Source: Staphylococcus xylosus NJ (lineage in GTDB: Bacteria > Bacillota > Bacilli > Staphylococcales > Staphylococcaceae). Taken from it: a stretch of DNA of 51,436 bases. Made by a program: the position numbers and the translations under genes. The DNA is taken from positions 1 through 51,436 of the forward strand of contig NZ_ANMR01000016.1 in assembly GCF_000338275.1 (NCBI RefSeq). The letters are read 5' to 3'. The notes beneath the pieces were generated by a model. It saw nothing but the letters and a program-made list of their open reading frames with translations. It did no database searches and had not been told where the DNA came from. Of this stretch, positions 1-9,555 are shown piece by piece (the stretch's first letter is position 1; every line of letters starts with the position of its first letter).

Positions 1-4
1 AAAA

Positions 5-80
5 TGGCGGTCCCGATGGGATTCGAACCCACGATCTCCTGCGTGACAGGCAGGCGTGTTAACCGCTACACTACGGGACC
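5..80 (-). tRNA. tRNA-Asp (GTC)
   Basis: Read on the minus strand this is a full cloverleaf: acceptor GGTCCCG pairs with CGGGACC, the anticodon loop CTGTCAC carries GTC, the T arm reads GGTTCGAATCC, and the 3' CCA is encoded. It is the downstream member of a two-tRNA unit with the fMet gene. Confidence 0.97.
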
Positions 81-89
81 TTTTGAAAA

Positions 90-163
<74 letters not shown>

Positions 164-192
164 TTAATATTATTAATGACGACTACCTATTA

Positions 193-222
193 AATATACC
201 ATAAATGTTAACTTAATGTCAA
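193..222 (-). promoter_or_regulatory. promoter of the tRNA-fMet/tRNA-Asp unit
   Basis: Minus strand: perfect -35 TTGACA, 18-nt spacer, -10 TATATT preceded by TGG (extended -10). It sits about 30 bp upstream of the fMet gene and points at it. A sigma-A promoter this close to consensus fits a stable-RNA operon. Confidence 0.8.
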
Positions 223-539
223 CGTTTTTTTAAAATAATTTACATTGGCTTAATAAGTTTTAAAACTAAGTATGATAGTGGCTGTTTGCACATCACCTAT
301 CAAATAAGACTAACTCAGTATATAAAGATTTCATGGTTTAGTCAATGGATTTCAAAAACTAATTTGTGTAAAAATGGTTTATAATAATATTATTTTAATT
401 TTAGTTCCCTTTTTATATAAAAAAATAGTACCTTCGTCAATTTTTTATAGTTTTTAGACACTATATTAATCAAAAAAACGTAACAATAGTTCAATAGATA
501 TAGACTTTCCACCTAAATAACTCTATTTAAGATTGTTAT
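223..539. other. intergenic, nothing recognised
   Basis: AT-rich spacer between the tRNA promoter and the 3' end of the next minus-strand gene. No ORF with a ribosome site and no convincing hairpin terminator were seen. Confidence 0.5.
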
Positions 540-1097
540 TTATTGACTCATAATACCTTGCATTTTACTTTGCAATCTTGTAAATGTTGTGAATCCATCA
601 TCTTCCATAAAATGCCCGCCATATTCAGTTACTTTACATTTTCCACCTAATGTATCCATTAACCTTTTAGTCTCTTCATATGATATGTATTTATCGTCTC
701 TAGCGCACAAACCATAAAAAGATTCCACTCTTTCTTTAACTTGTTCATAATCGATTTGAAATTTTTCTGTGTAAGCTAATTCATCCGGCATTTGAACATC
801 TTCCATAAATCCTGAAATACTAAACAAACCTTCTATATAATTTACATCCACTTCTTCAATAAATTTTAATGATGCTAAAGTACCAAAGCCATGCGTAACA
901 AAATAAGTTTCATATTTATTAATTTGAATTTGTTGCTTCATTTCACTTATCCATTTTTCGATTTTGCTATCTTTTTCATATGGTAAATTAAATAATGTTA
1001 CATTATAACCTTCTAATCTAAGATTATTTGCTAACCAATCATACCAATGATTTGATGCATCGCCATATTTTGAATGTACTATTACGATATCAGTCAT
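540..1097 (-). CDS. RBBP9/YdeN-like alpha/beta-hydrolase, nucleophile Ser apparently replaced
   Basis: 185 residues with the layout of the small RBBP9/YdeN serine-hydrolase-like family: an N-terminal strand ending in VIVHSKYG, a helix carrying W-x-x-W-L, a central strand-elbow (about residues 68-75), and a C-terminal Asp (ARDDKYIS) and His (YGGHFMEDDG) spaced as in the catalytic triad. The elbow should read G-H-S-x-G but reads T-H-G-F-G, so the nucleophilic serine is glycine. The fold is therefore probably kept, but ordinary esterase activity is doubtful. It stands alone between the tRNA unit and the haem operon on the same strand. The substrate is unknown. I am confident in the family and moderately confident in the loss of the nucleophile. 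Confidence 0.75.
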   Translation of the reverse strand: MTDIVIVHSKYGDASNHWYDWLANNLRLEGYNVTLFNLPYEKDSKIEKWISEMKQQIQINKYETYFVTHGFGTLASLKFIEEVDVNYIEGLFSISGFMEDVQMPDELAYTEKFQIDYEQVKERVESFYGLCARDDKYISYEETKRLMDTLGGKCKVTEYGGHFMEDDGFTTFTRLQSKMQGIMSQ

Positions 1098-1213
1098 AAA
1101 TATCCCCCACTTTATCTGAATCTCATTAGCTATCTAATATACTAATTTTACAACTATTTCATTATCTCATATATTAATTTGAATTATAAATAATTATATA
1201 TCCATAGCTAAAA

Positions 1214-1258
1214 AACCGTATCATCTATATAACTATTCGATAAATAGATGGTACGGTT
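1214..1258 (-). terminator. terminator of hemEHG operon
   Basis: Inverted repeat of about 14 bp (AACCGTA-t-CATCTAT against ATAGATG-g-TACGGTT) with an A-run on its left, giving a T-tract on the minus strand. It lies 20 bp after the hemG stop. Confidence 0.85.
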
Positions 1259-1277
1259 AATTGTTATTATTTAATTA

Positions 1278-2672
1278 TTATAATTCTGCTAATAACTCTT
1301 CTACAGCATTTTTACCTTGTTGAATACAATCAGGTAAACCTACCGCTTCGAATGATGCACCTGTAATACGTAGTTTTGGATAATTTTGTTTAATATGTGT
1401 TTGTATTGATTTAATTTTATTGATATGACCGACGTGATACTGTGGCATACTTTTAGGTAATCTGTTTACAATACTAAAGTCTGGAGCACCTTTAAATGTC
1501 ATCATCTGGTTTAAATCTTTTTTAACAATATTAACTAATTCTTCATCTGTGTGATCATCTACAACTGTATCATTAGGCTTGCCTACATAAGCGCGTATAA
1601 GTACTTTGCCTTCAGGTGTCGTAAATGGCCATTTCTTACTTGTCCATGTACAAGCTGTTATGTCGGTTTCACTTGTGCGTGCAATGACAAAGCCAGTGCC
1701 GTCGTATGTGTTTTCAATATTTTTTTCGTCAAAGGCTAATACAACAGTGGCAACTGTTGTACAATCCATAGATTTAAAATAATCAAATGCAGGATCATTT
1801 CCAAACCATTGCATAAACGTTTGATGTGGTGTGGTCACTAACACACTATCGTAAGTGTCTTTATTTTCTCCACTGATAACTTCATAATTATTTTGTGTAA
1901 TTATGATATCTTTAATTGGCGTTTGATATTTAATTTCAACACCTTGATTGACAACATATTCAGTCAAATATTCTATAAATGAACTAAGTCCATGTTTAAA
2001 CTGTTTAAATTGTCCTTTAGGTGCACCTGGGTATAATTGACGCTGCTTTTGGCGCTGTATTTTTTCATGTCTCATGCCTTTAATCAAACTACCAAATTGT
2101 TCTTCTCTCTGCTTAAACTCGGGAAAAGTACTCATTAAACTTAAATCATCGATATTTGTACCATAAATACCACCCATTAAGGGCTCAATTAGATTTTCTA
2201 GTACCTCATCACCCAAACGTTCTCGGAAAAATGCGCCAACAGAAATATCTCCATCCATTTTTGTTGGCTTTTTAAATAAATCTAATCCAGCACGTATTTT
2301 CCCTTTGGGAGATATTAACTTTGTCTTTAAAAATGGTTTTATATCTGTTGGTACGCCTAGTATAGACCCACCAGGTATTGGAAATAATTTATTCTTTGCA
2401 TAGATATAAGACTGTCCAGTTTGATTGGTAACCAAATCATTTTCTAAACCAATCTCTTGAGCGATATCAGTCATAATTTGTTTGCGACCTAAATAAGATT
2501 CTGGACCTAACTCAATAGTATAACCATCTTTTCTATATGTTTGGATTTTTCCACCAGTTCTATTAGAAGATTCGTATATAGTTACATCTACATCGGGACG
2601 TAATTTTTTTATAAAATAAGCACTAGATAATCCTGTAATACCAGCACCAATTATTGCGATACTTTTACCCAA
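1278..2672 (-). CDS. hemG: coproporphyrinogen III / protoporphyrinogen IX oxidase
   Basis: 464 residues, flavoprotein oxidase of the HemY/CgoX family, which in Firmicutes oxidises coproporphyrinogen III to coproporphyrin III in haem synthesis. An N-terminal dinucleotide-binding motif GAGITG (residues 9-14) is followed by an acidic residue at the end of strand 2 (IYESSNRTGG). The C-terminus has the FAD-closing segment ITGASFEAVGLPDCI. The length is typical. It is the last gene of hemE-hemH-hemG, 17 bp after hemH, and a strong terminator follows. The gene is also called hemY or cgoX. No truncation is seen. Confidence 0.95.
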   Translation of the reverse strand: MGKSIAIIGAGITGLSSAYFIKKLRPDVDVTIYESSNRTGGKIQTYRKDGYTIELGPESYLGRKQIMTDIAQEIGLENDLVTNQTGQSYIYAKNKLFPIPGGSILGVPTDIKPFLKTKLISPKGKIRAGLDLFKKPTKMDGDISVGAFFRERLGDEVLENLIEPLMGGIYGTNIDDLSLMSTFPEFKQREEQFGSLIKGMRHEKIQRQKQRQLYPGAPKGQFKQFKHGLSSFIEYLTEYVVNQGVEIKYQTPIKDIIITQNNYEVISGENKDTYDSVLVTTPHQTFMQWFGNDPAFDYFKSMDCTTVATVVLAFDEKNIENTYDGTGFVIARTSETDITACTWTSKKWPFTTPEGKVLIRAYVGKPNDTVVDDHTDEELVNIVKKDLNQMMTFKGAPDFSIVNRLPKSMPQYHVGHINKIKSIQTHIKQNYPKLRITGASFEAVGLPDCIQQGKNAVEELLAEL

Positions 2673-2689
2673 ATTAATTCACGCTTCCT

Positions 2690-3613
2690 TTAATAAACAT
2701 TTTTTACTTCGTCAACGATTGCACCGATGAACAATGGATCTGTATTAGGCATTGAAGGTCTGTAATAATTTACTCCTAGTTCATCACAAACCACTTTACA
2801 TTCATAATCGTTATCAAATAATACTTCTAAATGTTCGCAAACAAAACCTACTGGTGTATATATGAAATGCTTGTATCCATGTGTTTCATACAAAGATTTC
2901 GTCAAATCTTGAACATCTGGTCCTAACCATGGCGTGCCCGTATTACCTTCAGATTGCCATCCTTCTGCCACATGAATGATATCAGATTGTTCCTCTAATA
3001 ATTGTGCAGTATGATGCAATTCATTCGGATAAGGATCATTATTTTTCTCAATCAATCCTTTAGGCAAGCTATGAGCTGATACTACTAAGACGGTTTCATC
3101 GTGCTCTTCACGAGGAATTCTTGTTAGTGTTTCATTAATTTTTTCAGTCCAGTATTGTATAAATTTAGGCTGTTGATAATAATGCGCTACATGTTTAAAT
3201 TGAATACCAAATTTATCTGCTTCTTTTTGGGCACGTGTATTATAAGATCCCACTGAAAAACTTGAATAGTGTGGCGCTAATACAACCGTAACTGCTTCAT
3301 CTATACCATCTTCATGCATTGATTGTACTGCATCTTCTATAAATGGAGAGATATGCTTCAAGCCTATATAAAGTTTAAATTGCACTTCATCATATGCTTC
3401 ATTGAGCGCGTCTCGTAAAGCTTCAGCTTGTCTATTTGTTGTACCTGCTAAAGGAGACAGTCCTCCTATAAATTGGTATCTATCTTTTAAGTCTTGTAAT
3501 TCTGCATCAGTCGGCTTTTTACCATGTCTAATATCAGTGTAATATGGTTCAATATCACTTTCTTTATATGGTGTACCGTAAGCCATTACTAATAAGCCTA
3601 TCGTTTTTGTCAT
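2690..3613 (-). CDS. hemH: coproporphyrin III ferrochelatase
   Basis: 307 residues from the chosen ATG (MTKTIGLLVMAYGTPY). This enzyme (also CpfC) inserts iron into coproporphyrin III. Motifs of the family are present: the iron-side HSLP (about residue 180), GWQSEGNTGTPWLGP, and VGFVCEHLEVL with the catalytic Glu. An in-frame ATG 72 bp upstream exists, but the 24 extra residues have no family counterpart. The AGGATGAT ribosome site sits just ahead of the start given here, and S. aureus HemH starts the same way. It lies between hemE (85 bp) and hemG (17 bp) in the haem operon. Confidence 0.95.
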   Translation of the reverse strand: MTKTIGLLVMAYGTPYKESDIEPYYTDIRHGKKPTDAELQDLKDRYQFIGGLSPLAGTTNRQAEALRDALNEAYDEVQFKLYIGLKHISPFIEDAVQSMHEDGIDEAVTVVLAPHYSSFSVGSYNTRAQKEADKFGIQFKHVAHYYQQPKFIQYWTEKINETLTRIPREEHDETVLVVSAHSLPKGLIEKNNDPYPNELHHTAQLLEEQSDIIHVAEGWQSEGNTGTPWLGPDVQDLTKSLYETHGYKHFIYTPVGFVCEHLEVLFDNDYECKVVCDELGVNYYRPSMPNTDPLFIGAIVDEVKNVY

Positions 3614-3698
3614 TTTTAAATCATCCTCTTGTATAATAAATTTTAGATGTATATGACATAAGTATTTGTAAATCTTGGTAGCCAATGTTTATGTCGTA

Positions 3699-4733
3699 CT
3701 ATCTTTGTGTATATTCATGTACAAACGTAGTCACTCGTTTTAAAGTTTCAGGTTTCACCTCTGGAAAGACTCCATGACCTAAATTGAAAATATGTTTCCC
3801 GTGCTCCATACCTTGATCTAAAATCACTTTTAGTCTTTCTTCTATAACGTCCCAAGGTGCTAATAACAGAGATGGATCTAAATTACCCTGTAACGTTTTA
3901 TTAATATTCAACTCATTTGCCTCTTTAATAGATAAACGCCAATCTAAACCTAGAACATCGATTGGTAAAGAATTCCATTCATCGGCTAAATGACTCGCGC
4001 CAACTCCAAACAAAATAACTGGCACATTATATTTTGCTTTTATACCACTAATCAACTTATTCATAGCTGGTTTTATATAATAACGATAATCTTGAACATT
4101 TAATGCACCCACCCAAGAATCAAATACTTGAATGATTTGGGCACCCGCTTCTACTTGAGCGGCAGTATAAGTGATAGACATGTCAACAAGATGATCCATT
4201 AAAGCGAACCATGTTGCTTCGTCACTATACATCATTGCCTTTGTAAAATTATAATTTTTTGAAGGTCCACCTTCAATCATATAACTTGCTAAAGTGAATG
4301 GTGCGCCAGTAAAACCTATTAAAGGTACATTTAATTTTTCTTCAGTTAATAATTTAATTGTATCTAAAACATAAGGTACGTCTCGTTTTGGATTTATAGT
4401 GCCTAGTTTCTCAACATCTTGAATATTTTTTATTGGATTATGAATAACAGGGCCAATGCCTGATTTTATTTCAACGTCTACACCAATTGGTTGTAGTGGC
4501 GTCATAATATCTTTATAAAGTACTGCTGCATCTGTATTATAATTATCTACAGGTAAATGTGTTACATATGCACACAATTCTGGTTGGTGCGTAATTTCAA
4601 ATAATGAATACTTTTCTTTTAATTTTCTATATTCAGGTTGTGACCTCCCTGCTTGTCGCATAAACCATACTGGAGTGTGCGAGACAGTTTCACCATTTAT
4701 CATATTTAGGATTGTATTATTTTTATTATGCAC
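3699..4733 (-). CDS. hemE: uroporphyrinogen decarboxylase
   Basis: 344 residues. The enzyme decarboxylates the four acetates of uroporphyrinogen III to give coproporphyrinogen III. The N-terminal signature RQAGR (residues 26-30, in [15 protein letters not shown]) and the later [16 protein letters not shown] are family hallmarks. The start is a GTG preceded by GGAGG with an 8-nt gap. First gene of hemEHG. The promoter should lie in the 262 bp shared with divergent traP. Confidence 0.96.
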   Translation of the reverse strand: MHNKNNTILNMINGETVSHTPVWFMRQAGRSQPEYRKLKEKYSLFEITHQPELCAYVTHLPVDNYNTDAAVLYKDIMTPLQPIGVDVEIKSGIGPVIHNPIKNIQDVEKLGTINPKRDVPYVLDTIKLLTEEKLNVPLIGFTGAPFTLASYMIEGGPSKNYNFTKAMMYSDEATWFALMDHLVDMSITYTAAQVEAGAQIIQVFDSWVGALNVQDYRYYIKPAMNKLISGIKAKYNVPVILFGVGASHLADEWNSLPIDVLGLDWRLSIKEANELNINKTLQGNLDPSLLLAPWDVIEERLKVILDQGMEHGKHIFNLGHGVFPEVKPETLKRVTTFVHEYTQR

Positions 4734-4995
4734 CTTGTAATCCTCCTACATTGTAATCATTCTTATCTATAATACCATACTGCATTATTACTCGTATTTC
4801 ATTGTGCTTAAATGTCATAAAAAAGACAAACTGTTAGCTTTTCACGATTTAATCATTTGACTATTGTTTTATAATAGAAATCAATTATAATGTTATCAAA
4901 GCTTATTTTATATCTATTTGAAAAATTAGATATATCTATAGTAAGGTATAGTAGTTAACTATACTTTCATAAACAAAGCAAGGGGGAAAATCTTT

Positions 4996-5499
4996 ATGAA
5001 AATTTTTGCATCTTATGGGACGTTTGGTTATTTAAATCAAATCAGATTAAATAATCCTGACCATAACTTATTACAATTTTCTGCATCAGATTCTTCAGTA
5101 ATTTTGGAAGAAACAGATGAAAAATCAGTATTAAAACAGCCTTTAATTTATGACATCCTTGAGTCTGAGGGAGACTTAAACGCAAACCATTTTTATTCTG
5201 TAATCTTTGTACCGACATCAGAAGATCATGCCTATCAACTAGAAAAAAGATTAGAAAATTTAACTACTGATTTCAAACAATTTGCAGGTTATAGATGCTA
5301 CCGTTTCTTAAAACCAGAGCATGGGTTAACTTATAAAATTTACTTTGGCTTTGAAAGCAGGACAGCTTATGAAGACTTTAAAGCTTCCTCTGTTTTCAAA
5401 GATAATTTTGATAAACTTGCGCTTAGTCAATTCTTTGGCTCTAGTGGTCAACATTCAAGTTATTTCGAAAGATATCTCTTCCCAATCTATGATAACTAA
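4996..5499 (+). CDS. traP: TRAP, target of RNAIII-activating protein / staphylobilin-type monooxygenase fold
   Basis: 167 residues, single gene diverging from hemE. The sequence matches staphylococcal TRAP along its length: an N-terminal half rich in strands (FQFSASD replaced by LQFSASD), the motif VPTSEDHAYQLEKRLENL, and the C-terminal SSGQHSSYFERYLFPI. The fold is the dimeric ferredoxin-like antibiotic-biosynthesis-monooxygenase type. TRAP was proposed as a quorum-sensing regulator of agr. That role is disputed, and effects on stress and DNA integrity have been reported. The start has GGGGG 9 nt upstream. A strong bidirectional hairpin follows the gene. Confidence 0.9.
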   Translation: MKIFASYGTFGYLNQIRLNNPDHNLLQFSASDSSVILEETDEKSVLKQPLIYDILESEGDLNANHFYSVIFVPTSEDHAYQLEKRLENLTTDFKQFAGYRCYRFLKPEHGLTYKIYFGFESRTAYEDFKASSVFKDNFDKLALSQFFGSSGQHSSYFERYLFPIYDN

Positions 5500-5529
5500 T
5501 TTTTCGTAAAGATCATAATCAAAATAAAA

Positions 5530-5573
5530 TGGTCGTTGCTCATTTCATTTAATGATGTATTGAGTAACGACCA
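5530..5573. terminator. bidirectional terminator between traP and ecsB
   Basis: Near-perfect 13-bp inverted repeat (TGGTCGTTGCTCA / TGAGTAACGACCA) with an A-rich left flank and TTTTTT on the right. It serves the convergent traP and ecsB transcripts. Confidence 0.85.
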
Positions 5574-5578
5574 CTTTT

Positions 5579-6802
5579 TTAATCTTTTAATAATGATTCT
5601 TGATATTTAAGTTTTTTGACTACATTTCTGATGGTTAACCACCCTACTAAAAAGAATAACAAGCCATAATAACTATACATCGGTAATGTGATTGCATAAA
5701 CGATTACAAACAATATCCCAACAATAAACATGAGTCTATATAGAAATTGTTCATAACCTTTTATTACTTTAGTATCCGGAATCGGCCAAACTTGTGGCCA
5801 CAAGCCATAAGCTTGCTGCGTATAAAACTGAGCCATTTGTAATAAAACTATATACATAAACAGACTACCTATGATTAGAGTAATTAATGGTTGAGCTAAC
5901 CAAAACATTAAAATCATCGCTAATACAACTAATCTTAATATTATGTTAAACGCATCTTTACCTCTTGCAAAACTTCTAATAAATAAATAAAGATACATAT
6001 AATTTTCATTAAATTTCTTATTTTTCGGCGTAATTAACAATGAATCAAGATAACTCCTACGTACTGCTGTTTCCTTTAAATGCTTAACATCGGTAAACAT
6101 ATTTACAAATTTATAATAATTCATATGGTGTTGTTGTTCTGATTTAATCATTCTTTCCCAAGGGAATAATTGATTTTTATTTTGATATTTAAGCAAAATG
6201 GCTAATCCAATTAATACGAATATAGAGGTTAAGCTAGATAAGTTTTTTGCATCTAACGCAACATAGTATCCTGAAGCATAAACGATAAATAATACAAGAT
6301 GGAGAGACCAACTTTCTAATTTATATTTGTACCATTGCCATTTCACTAATAATCCTAAATAAGGCATAACCAGCATTAACACAGCAAACAGTATATAAAA
6401 TTCAAATGATCGGTTATTTATTACGAAAAACAATGGAAATAGTACGATTAAAATTAAAAGCTGAAGTCCTATTCGGGAAAAATAACTATAAACTAGCGAT
6501 TGTGTCATGTATATTTCCATATTTTTTTCGAAGGGTAATAAAAACAACTTATCCGCATCTTTCAGTAAAGTCCTTAATGGAAACATTGAGGTAATAGCCA
6601 CAATAACACTCGCAATCAAAGCATAATTAATATGTTGCGGAATAGATTTTAACCAATCACCATATCCTAATATAAATGCACCTAATAAAATTACAAGGAA
6701 TACTGAAAAATGACCATTGAAAATAAATTTATTATAATATTCCTTTTCTTTACTGATTTCTTTTTTTCTACTAGAAAATAATTGCTTAGCATCCTGCATC
6801 AT
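5579..6802 (-). CDS. ecsB: ABC transporter permease EcsB
   Basis: 407 residues with about ten hydrophobic segments in clusters (residues 30-80, 105-190, 285-400), separated by a hydrophilic stretch around 205-265. This matches EcsB. Ecs is a conserved Firmicutes ABC exporter that affects protein secretion, RseP-type proteolysis and competence in Bacillus. Its staphylococcal form affects growth and autolysis. The start ATG overlaps the ecsA stop (ATGA), so the two are translationally coupled. Confidence 0.9.
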   Translation of the reverse strand: MMQDAKQLFSSRKKEISKEKEYYNKFIFNGHFSVFLVILLGAFILGYGDWLKSIPQHINYALIASVIVAITSMFPLRTLLKDADKLFLLPFEKNMEIYMTQSLVYSYFSRIGLQLLILIVLFPLFFVINNRSFEFYILFAVLMLVMPYLGLLVKWQWYKYKLESWSLHLVLFIVYASGYYVALDAKNLSSLTSIFVLIGLAILLKYQNKNQLFPWERMIKSEQQHHMNYYKFVNMFTDVKHLKETAVRRSYLDSLLITPKNKKFNENYMYLYLFIRSFARGKDAFNIILRLVVLAMILMFWLAQPLITLIIGSLFMYIVLLQMAQFYTQQAYGLWPQVWPIPDTKVIKGYEQFLYRLMFIVGILFVIVYAITLPMYSYYGLLFFLVGWLTIRNVVKKLKYQESLLKD

Positions 6803-7536
6803 GAATTATTGCCACCTTGTGTTACATGGATGTATATCTCATCTAGTGTTTTACCTTCTAAACCTGTCTGCTTTCGAAGTTCTTCCAAATTTCCGAAAGC
6901 AACTATTTCGCCTTCATCCATGATTAAAAATCGATCACAATATCTTTCCGCAGTTGCTAAAATGTGTGTGCTCATTAAAACTGTTCGATTTTCATTCTTT
7001 TTCTCAACCATTAAATCTAACATTGATTGGATTCCTAAAGGATCTAAACCTAAAAATGGTTCATCAATAATGTATAGTTCAGGATCTACTATAAAAGCAC
7101 ATATTATCATTACCTTTTGTTTCATTCCTTTAGAAAAATGACTTGGGAAGATATCTAACTCATCTTCTAATCTAAAAGTCTTAAGTAATGGGCGTGCTCG
7201 TTCCATTGCTTCTTCCCTACTAATATTGTAAGCCATAGCAGTCATATAAATGTGTTCTTGTAATGTTAGTTCTTCGTATATGACTGGCGATTCAGGAATA
7301 TATGATAGTTTCCTTCTATAAGTCTCGACATCTTGATTAATGTTGATATCAGAAATAGTTAGACTACCTTCCATTGGGGTCAGTAATCCTAACATATGTT
7401 TAATTGTTGTACTCTTTCCTGCACCGTTCAACCCAATAAGACCAACAATTTCTCCTTGATTGAGTTCAAAATTTATATTTTTAATTACAGGTCGTTTACC
7501 ATATCCACCTGTTAAATGTTCAACTTTTACTGTCAT
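6799..7536 (-). CDS. ecsA: ABC transporter ATP-binding protein EcsA
   Basis: 245 residues from the ATG that follows GGAGGTGCCAT. An upstream in-frame ATG adds 10 residues without a ribosome site. Walker A GLNGAGKST (35-43), signature FSKGMKQK, Walker B LYIIDEPFLGLDP, and H-loop MSTHILATAE are all intact, so this is an active ATPase subunit. It overlaps ecsB by 4 bp. It diverges from hit. Confidence 0.94.
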   Translation of the reverse strand: MTVKVEHLTGGYGKRPVIKNINFELNQGEIVGLIGLNGAGKSTTIKHMLGLLTPMEGSLTISDININQDVETYRRKLSYIPESPVIYEELTLQEHIYMTAMAYNISREEAMERARPLLKTFRLEDELDIFPSHFSKGMKQKVMIICAFIVDPELYIIDEPFLGLDPLGIQSMLDLMVEKKNENRTVLMSTHILATAERYCDRFLIMDEGEIVAFGNLEELRKQTGLEGKTLDEIYIHVTQGGNNS

Positions 7537-7664
7537 ATGGCACCTCCACAATTTATATTGTATCAAAAATTAAGCTGTAGGTATAAATTTATTGCGAAAA
7601 CTGACGTGAATAATATAGTAATGCTATAATAGGCAGTAACAATCTTACAAGGAGTGAAGCTTTT

Positions 7665-8090
7665 ATGTCAGAAACAGTGTTCAGTAAAATTATTGATGGT
7701 GAAATCCCGAGTTATAAAGTATATGAAGATGAATACGTATATGCATTCTTAGACATTTCACAAGTTACAAAAGGTCACACATTATTAGTACCAAAGAAAG
7801 CATCTGCAAATATTTTTGAAACTGATAGTGAAACTATGACACATATCGGTGTTGCTTTACCAAAAGTAGCAAATGCTATTAAATCAGCTTTTAATCCTGA
7901 TGGATTAAATATTATACAAAATAATGGCGAATTTGCCGATCAATCTGTTTTCCATCTTCATTTCCATTTATTACCAAGATATGAAAACGATGTGGATGGG
8001 TTCGGTTATAAATGGGAAACACATGCAGAAAGTATCGATGATGAACAAAAGGCAAAAATCGCAGAAGAGATAGCTGCTCACTTCGATTAA
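7665..8090 (+). CDS. hit: HIT family nucleotide hydrolase
   Basis: 141 residues. The histidine triad H97-L-H-F-H101 followed by LLPR is intact, so the protein should be a nucleoside phosphoramidase or dinucleotide hydrolase of the HinT/Fhit superfamily. The N-terminal segment FSKIIDGEIPSYKVYEDE is typical for the branch. The ribosome site AAGGAG lies 12 nt before the ATG. It diverges from ecsAB, as in other staphylococci. Confidence 0.94.
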   Translation: MSETVFSKIIDGEIPSYKVYEDEYVYAFLDISQVTKGHTLLVPKKASANIFETDSETMTHIGVALPKVANAIKSAFNPDGLNIIQNNGEFADQSVFHLHFHLLPRYENDVDGFGYKWETHAESIDDEQKAKIAEEIAAHFD

Positions 8091-8169
8091 AAATGCTTAC
8101 CTTATCACATATGGGGTATATAAAAATTATTAACCGTTGAGATATTATTTAGAAATGAGGAGAATTTTT

Positions 8170-8541
8170 ATGAAAACAGCTCAAATATTATTAGGTCTAG
8201 GTGCTGGAGTTGCTACTGGTCTAGGCGTAGCGTTGATGAATCGTGATAAAAAAGATTCTAATGAATTTATTGAACACGCAAAAAAACCGGTGGGTGCTGA
8301 GTCTGAGTTTGATAGAGAAATCAATACAATTAAACAAAGTATAAACGACATCACTAACTATATTGCTCAAATAAAGTCTGAAAGTACTGAATTTGGTAGT
8401 TCAATAGGTGATGAAGTTAAAACAATGATTGGTGATTTCAAATCAGATATAGACCCTAATATCGAAAAACTACAATCTCATATAGAAAACCTTCAAAACC
8501 GTGGAGAAGAAATTACTAAAGCGTTCGAAAAAGATAATTAA
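8170..8541 (+). CDS. YtxH-type small membrane/coiled-coil protein
   Basis: 123 residues. The chosen start follows GAGGAGA. A hydrophobic, glycine-rich segment (residues 4-22, LLGLGAGVATGLGVAL) is followed by positive residues NRDKK and a long amphipathic, charged helix. That is the pattern of YtxH-like proteins, which are anchored at the membrane by the N-terminus. Function unknown, with a role in cell-envelope stress often suggested. It lies between hit and a DUF3267-type gene. The gene closes with a strong terminator. Confidence 0.75.
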   Translation: MKTAQILLGLGAGVATGLGVALMNRDKKDSNEFIEHAKKPVGAESEFDREINTIKQSINDITNYIAQIKSESTEFGSSIGDEVKTMIGDFKSDIDPNIEKLQSHIENLQNRGEEITKAFEKDN

Positions 8542-8582
8542 GTTTATCTTGCCTCGGTTTAAGCTCTGTTGCTAACATTTCT

Positions 8583-8621
8583 GAACTGCAATTCACCCTT
8601 TATTTGTGTGAGTTGCAGTTC
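8583..8621 (+). terminator. intrinsic terminator after the YtxH-type gene
   Basis: GAACTGCAA pairs with TTGCAGTTC, followed by TTTTTT on the plus strand. Confidence 0.88.
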
Positions 8622-8779
8622 TTTTTTAATCTTTAGCTATTCAGACTTAAACCGTAATATAATACTTAAATTTAAGTGTATTACTAGAAACAAATTTATC
8701 TTGACGTTTTTTCTATTAAGATAGATAATACGAAAGTATATAGCATGCGAATTATAATATAAAGGAGTATGACCAAATA

Positions 8780-9343
8780 ATGTATCTTTGTACACGGCAA
8801 ATAGATATTAATGCGCGTTTTGGTTTACCTAGGATTGCTTTTCTTAGTTTAGTCACAACAATCATTACATTTCTCATTGCTTATGAAATTTTATACTTCT
8901 TTTCAAATACAAAGTTAACAGATAAATATTTTTTAGTTTTTTTGTTACTCGTATTAGTTTTATACCCTATTCATAAAGCAATTCATTTATTCTTTTTGTT
9001 TCCGTACTATAAATCATTTAAAAAGTATAAGTTATTAAAACAAAAAAACATCCCATTTTATAACACGTACGTTAACACGCCTGTAAACAAGTATTATTTT
9101 TGTTTTGATTTGATAACACCAGTTATTATAATCACTTGTGTTTGCGCTTATTTAAGTACTTTATTCCCGCAGTATGGACATTATCTAATGTTTCTTATTG
9201 CCTTAAACATGGGCTATTCGGTAATGGATTTTCTATATTTAAAGATTATTATATTTTCAAATGAAGGAACTTACATTGAAGAACATCAAACAGGCATCAA
9301 TATATTAAATAAAGTTGAATCAAAACATGAACGTCATATATAA
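8780..9343 (+). CDS. DUF3267-like integral membrane protein
   Basis: 187 residues with four likely membrane spans (about 22-44, 52-72, 108-130, 137-157). It occupies the same place in S. aureus, where the homologue is called a DUF3267 protein. Members of that family resemble membrane zinc peptidases with HExxH. Here the corresponding helix reads HKAIH (residues 63-67), keeping two His but not the Glu, so catalysis is uncertain. The ribosome site is AAAGGAGT. It is monocistronic, with a terminator just downstream. Family assignment rests mainly on context and topology. Confidence 0.65.
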   Translation: MYLCTRQIDINARFGLPRIAFLSLVTTIITFLIAYEILYFFSNTKLTDKYFLVFLLLVLVLYPIHKAIHLFFLFPYYKSFKKYKLLKQKNIPFYNTYVNTPVNKYYFCFDLITPVIIITCVCAYLSTLFPQYGHYLMFLIALNMGYSVMDFLYLKIIIFSNEGTYIEEHQTGINILNKVESKHERHI

Positions 9344-9405
9344 CTTGTTATTTCAAAAGCTGTTTTTAACGAGTTTTTACAATTTAAATTATTTTTGTCT
9401 AATGG

Positions 9406-9444
9406 GACAACAAAATCTTATTTTTGGAATTTGATTTTGTTGTC
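9406..9444 (+). terminator. intrinsic terminator upstream of prsA
   Basis: Perfect 12-bp stem GACAACAAAATC / GATTTTGTTGTC followed by TTTTTT. Confidence 0.9.
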
Positions 9445-9492
9445 TTTTTTATTAACAGCCTAATACTATAGTCTTAGAAATTGTGTTTCTAA

Positions 9493-9521
9493 TTGGTGAT
9501 TACACAATAATATGTTATATT
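9493..9521 (+). promoter_or_regulatory. prsA promoter
   Basis: -35 TTGGTG, 17-nt spacer, -10 TATATT preceded by TGT (extended -10), 35 bp before the prsA ATG. In S. aureus prsA responds to cell-wall stress through VraSR. No VraR site was identified here with confidence. Confidence 0.65.
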
Positions 9522-9555
9522 TACGTTGTTATTCTTACAAAAGGAGTTTCCAACC

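Noticed and set aside
3614..3685. Upstream extension of hemH by 24 residues
   Set aside because: The extra residues do not match the family, and the ribosome site favours the ATG ending at 3613.
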